From Vulcanimicrobiia bacterium (GTDB lineage Bacteria; Vulcanimicrobiota; Vulcanimicrobiia; Vulcanimicrobiales; Vulcanimicrobiaceae): a DNA stretch of 14,239 nt. Under the pieces are notes generated by a model. It was not told the DNA's origin. It did no database searches and was given only the letters and a program-made list of their open reading frames with translations. Below, one piece after another: positions 13,095 through 14,239 of this stretch; positions within the stretch are counted from its first letter, which is position 1; each line of letters begins with the position of its first letter. A program made the translations under genes and the position numbers. The stretch spans positions 1-14,239 of the forward strand of contig JANWKW010000176.1 of NCBI GenBank assembly GCA_025451135.1, read 5' to 3'.

Positions 13095-13720
13095 ATCCGC
13101 GACTGACGATCGCCGTGCCCAAGGGCAGTCTCTACGCCGAGACGGTGCGCCGCTTGGCCGCGGCCGGCATCGTGGTGCCGGAGAATCCCGGCCGTCGTCT
13201 GGTCGTGCCGTCGCTCGACGGGAGCGCCGATCTGCTGTTGCTGCGCGCGACCGACGTCCCGGCCTACGTCGAGTTCGGCGCGGCCGACTGCGGCATCGTC
13301 GGCAAGGACACCTTATGGGAGTCGGACCGTTCGGTCGCCGAGCTGGCCGATCTCGGCTTCGGCGGATGTCGCCTGGTCGTGGCCGGACGCCGCGCGGACG
13401 GCTATCAGAACGGCGTGCGCTATCCCACGTTCCTGCGGGTCGCCACCAAGTTCGCCCGTTCGGCCCAGACGTATTTCTCCGAGCGCGATCTGCCTTGCGA
13501 GATCGTGGCGCTGCACGGTTCGGTCGAGCTCGCGCCGATCGTCGGCTTGGCCGACGTGATCGTCGACCTAGTCGCGACCGGCGGCACGCTCGAGGCGCAC
13601 GACATGGTCGAGATCGATCAGATCGCCGAGTCGACCGCGCGTTTCGTCGTCAACCAAGTCCGCTTCCGCGCCAAGTACGACGCGATCACGTCGCTGCTGC
13701 GGCGCTTGGAGCGCACGTGA
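13091..13720 (+). CDS. hisG: ATP phosphoribosyltransferase catalytic subunit, short form
   Basis: Catalyses the first step of histidine synthesis, joining ATP and PRPP. From ATA 13091 it has 209 residues, typical of the short form that lacks the C-terminal regulatory domain and needs HisZ. The first strand and loop LTIAVPKGSLYAETVRRL (5-22) match the family, and the PRPP-binding segment DVIVDLVATGGTLEAHDM begins at about residue 155. The start is odd. The frame has no ATG, GTG or TTG near the expected N-terminus; only ATC 13088, ATA 13091, CTG 13103 and GTG 13115 occur. ATA fits best because of GAGGAGG 7 nt upstream and an ATAG overlap with the hisZ stop. GTG 13115 would delete the first beta strand. 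A base error at 13093 (G read as A) is an alternative. The stop overlaps the hisD start (GTGA). Confidence 0.88.
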   Translation: MDPRLTIAVPKGSLYAETVRRLAAAGIVVPENPGRRLVVPSLDGSADLLLLRATDVPAYVEFGAADCGIVGKDTLWESDRSVAELADLGFGGCRLVVAGRRADGYQNGVRYPTFLRVATKFARSAQTYFSERDLPCEIVALHGSVELAPIVGLADVIVDLVATGGTLEAHDMVEIDQIAESTARFVVNQVRFRAKYDAITSLLRRLERT

Positions 13721-14239
13721 TCGGGGTCGTCCGCGCGTCCGACGCGGCCGCGCTCGCGCCGCTCTATCGCGGCGGCTGGGACCCGCCGGCCGACGTGGTC
13801 GAGGGCGTCCGGGCGATCCTGGCGGACGTGCGGGCGCGCGGCGACGCGGCGCTCGAGGAATACACCCGTCGCTTCGACGATCCCGATGCCGATGCGGGCA
13901 GGCTGCGCGTGGCGATCCCGATGCTCGAGCAGGCCCGCAAGCTGGTGCCGCCGGCGGTCGCGACCGCGATCGAACTCGCCCGCGAGCGGGTCGCGGCGTT
14001 CCATCGCCGGCAGCTCCAAGACGACATCCACTACCTGGAGTCCGACGGCACCGCGTACACGTTCTCGCGCGTGCCGCTGGGCGCGATCGCGGCCTACGTG
14101 CCGGGCGGCTCGGCGCAGCTGCCGACCTCGGTGGTGCTGACGAACGTCCCGGCCAAGATCGCCGGCGTGGGCCGCGCGATCGTGCTGACCCCGCCGCAGC
14201 GCGACGGAGGCGTGCATCCGGCCGTGCTGTTCGCGTGCA
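13717..14239 (+). CDS. hisD: Histidinol dehydrogenase, N-terminal part (runs off the window)
   Basis: The frame opens at GTG 13717, overlapping the hisG stop by four bases (GTGA), and stays open for 174 codons to the window end. The enzyme oxidises histidinol to histidine in two NAD-dependent steps. The visible part carries typical N-terminal features: VRARGDAALEEYTRRFD (near 39-55), then VPLGAIAAYVPGGSAQLPTS with the YVPGG loop at 127-131, and VPAKIAGVGRAIVLTPP. Full-length HisD is about 430 residues, so roughly 40 percent is seen. The zinc ligands lie in the missing part and cannot be checked. The four-base overlap indicates a hisZ-hisG-hisD operon. No SD better than the coupling itself is seen. 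Confidence 0.92.
   Translation, partial: MIGVVRASDAAALAPLYRGGWDPPADVVEGVRAILADVRARGDAALEEYTRRFDDPDADAGRLRVAIPMLEQARKLVPPAVATAIELARERVAAFHRRQLQDDIHYLESDGTAYTFSRVPLGAIAAYVPGGSAQLPTSVVLTNVPAKIAGVGRAIVLTPPQRDGGVHPAVLFAC

Overview
This is a 14.2 kb chromosomal window, very GC-rich with GC-rich third codon positions. It is packed with genes and has frequent GTG starts and stop/start overlaps. It carries a short-form HisG with HisZ, a DnaE1-type polymerase with an intact PHP site, and an anchorless (E-type) succinate dehydrogenase. This fits a GC-rich, little-cultivated bacterial lineage such as Candidatus Eremiobacterota (WPS-2) or a relative. That placement is an inference, not something the sequence proves. 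I see no rRNA, tRNA, CRISPR array, insertion sequence or phage gene. The window looks like core metabolism rather than a mobile island.

Left end (1-550, + strand): a perfect 22-bp inverted repeat abuts the TTG start of a YtrA-type GntR repressor. A 40-residue single-membrane-helix protein follows, too short for routine ORF calling, and its 3' end runs antisense into the next gene. Positions 502-2380: an aldehyde dehydrogenase superfamily gene (- strand) diverges from a gene for a 62-residue, very basic protein (+ strand). The 49-bp gap between them holds a self-complementary GTATAC that could serve as -10 for both directions.

Middle (2361-7168, - strand): a five-gene cluster transcribed as sdhA - sdhB - sdhE (HdrB-like, two CCG domains) - exported DsrE-like protein - PhnB-like VOC protein. 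A strong hairpin just beyond the last stop may end it. The first three genes make a flavin/iron-sulfur quinone reductase (succinate:quinone or menaquinol:fumarate type). No SdhC/SdhD membrane anchor is present; the CCG protein takes that place. The role of the last two genes is unknown.

Right half: a GAF-GGDEF diguanylate cyclase (7259-8377, - strand) lies upstream of sdhA and diverges from dnaE (8438-11899, + strand). dnaE is followed with almost no gap by hisZ, hisG and the 5' part of hisD, which runs off the window. HisZ and short HisG form the ATP phosphoribosyltransferase that opens histidine synthesis; HisD performs the last two oxidations.

Main points for a second look: hisG has no ATG/GTG/TTG start at its expected place and appears to start at ATA inside an ATAG overlap with the hisZ stop; SdhB has an extra cluster cysteine; a signal-peptide DsrE-like protein sits in an sdh operon; the operator at the left edge has nested alternative pairings; and there are two small proteins of unknown function. 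I found no clear sign of a wholly new multi-gene defence or mobile system.
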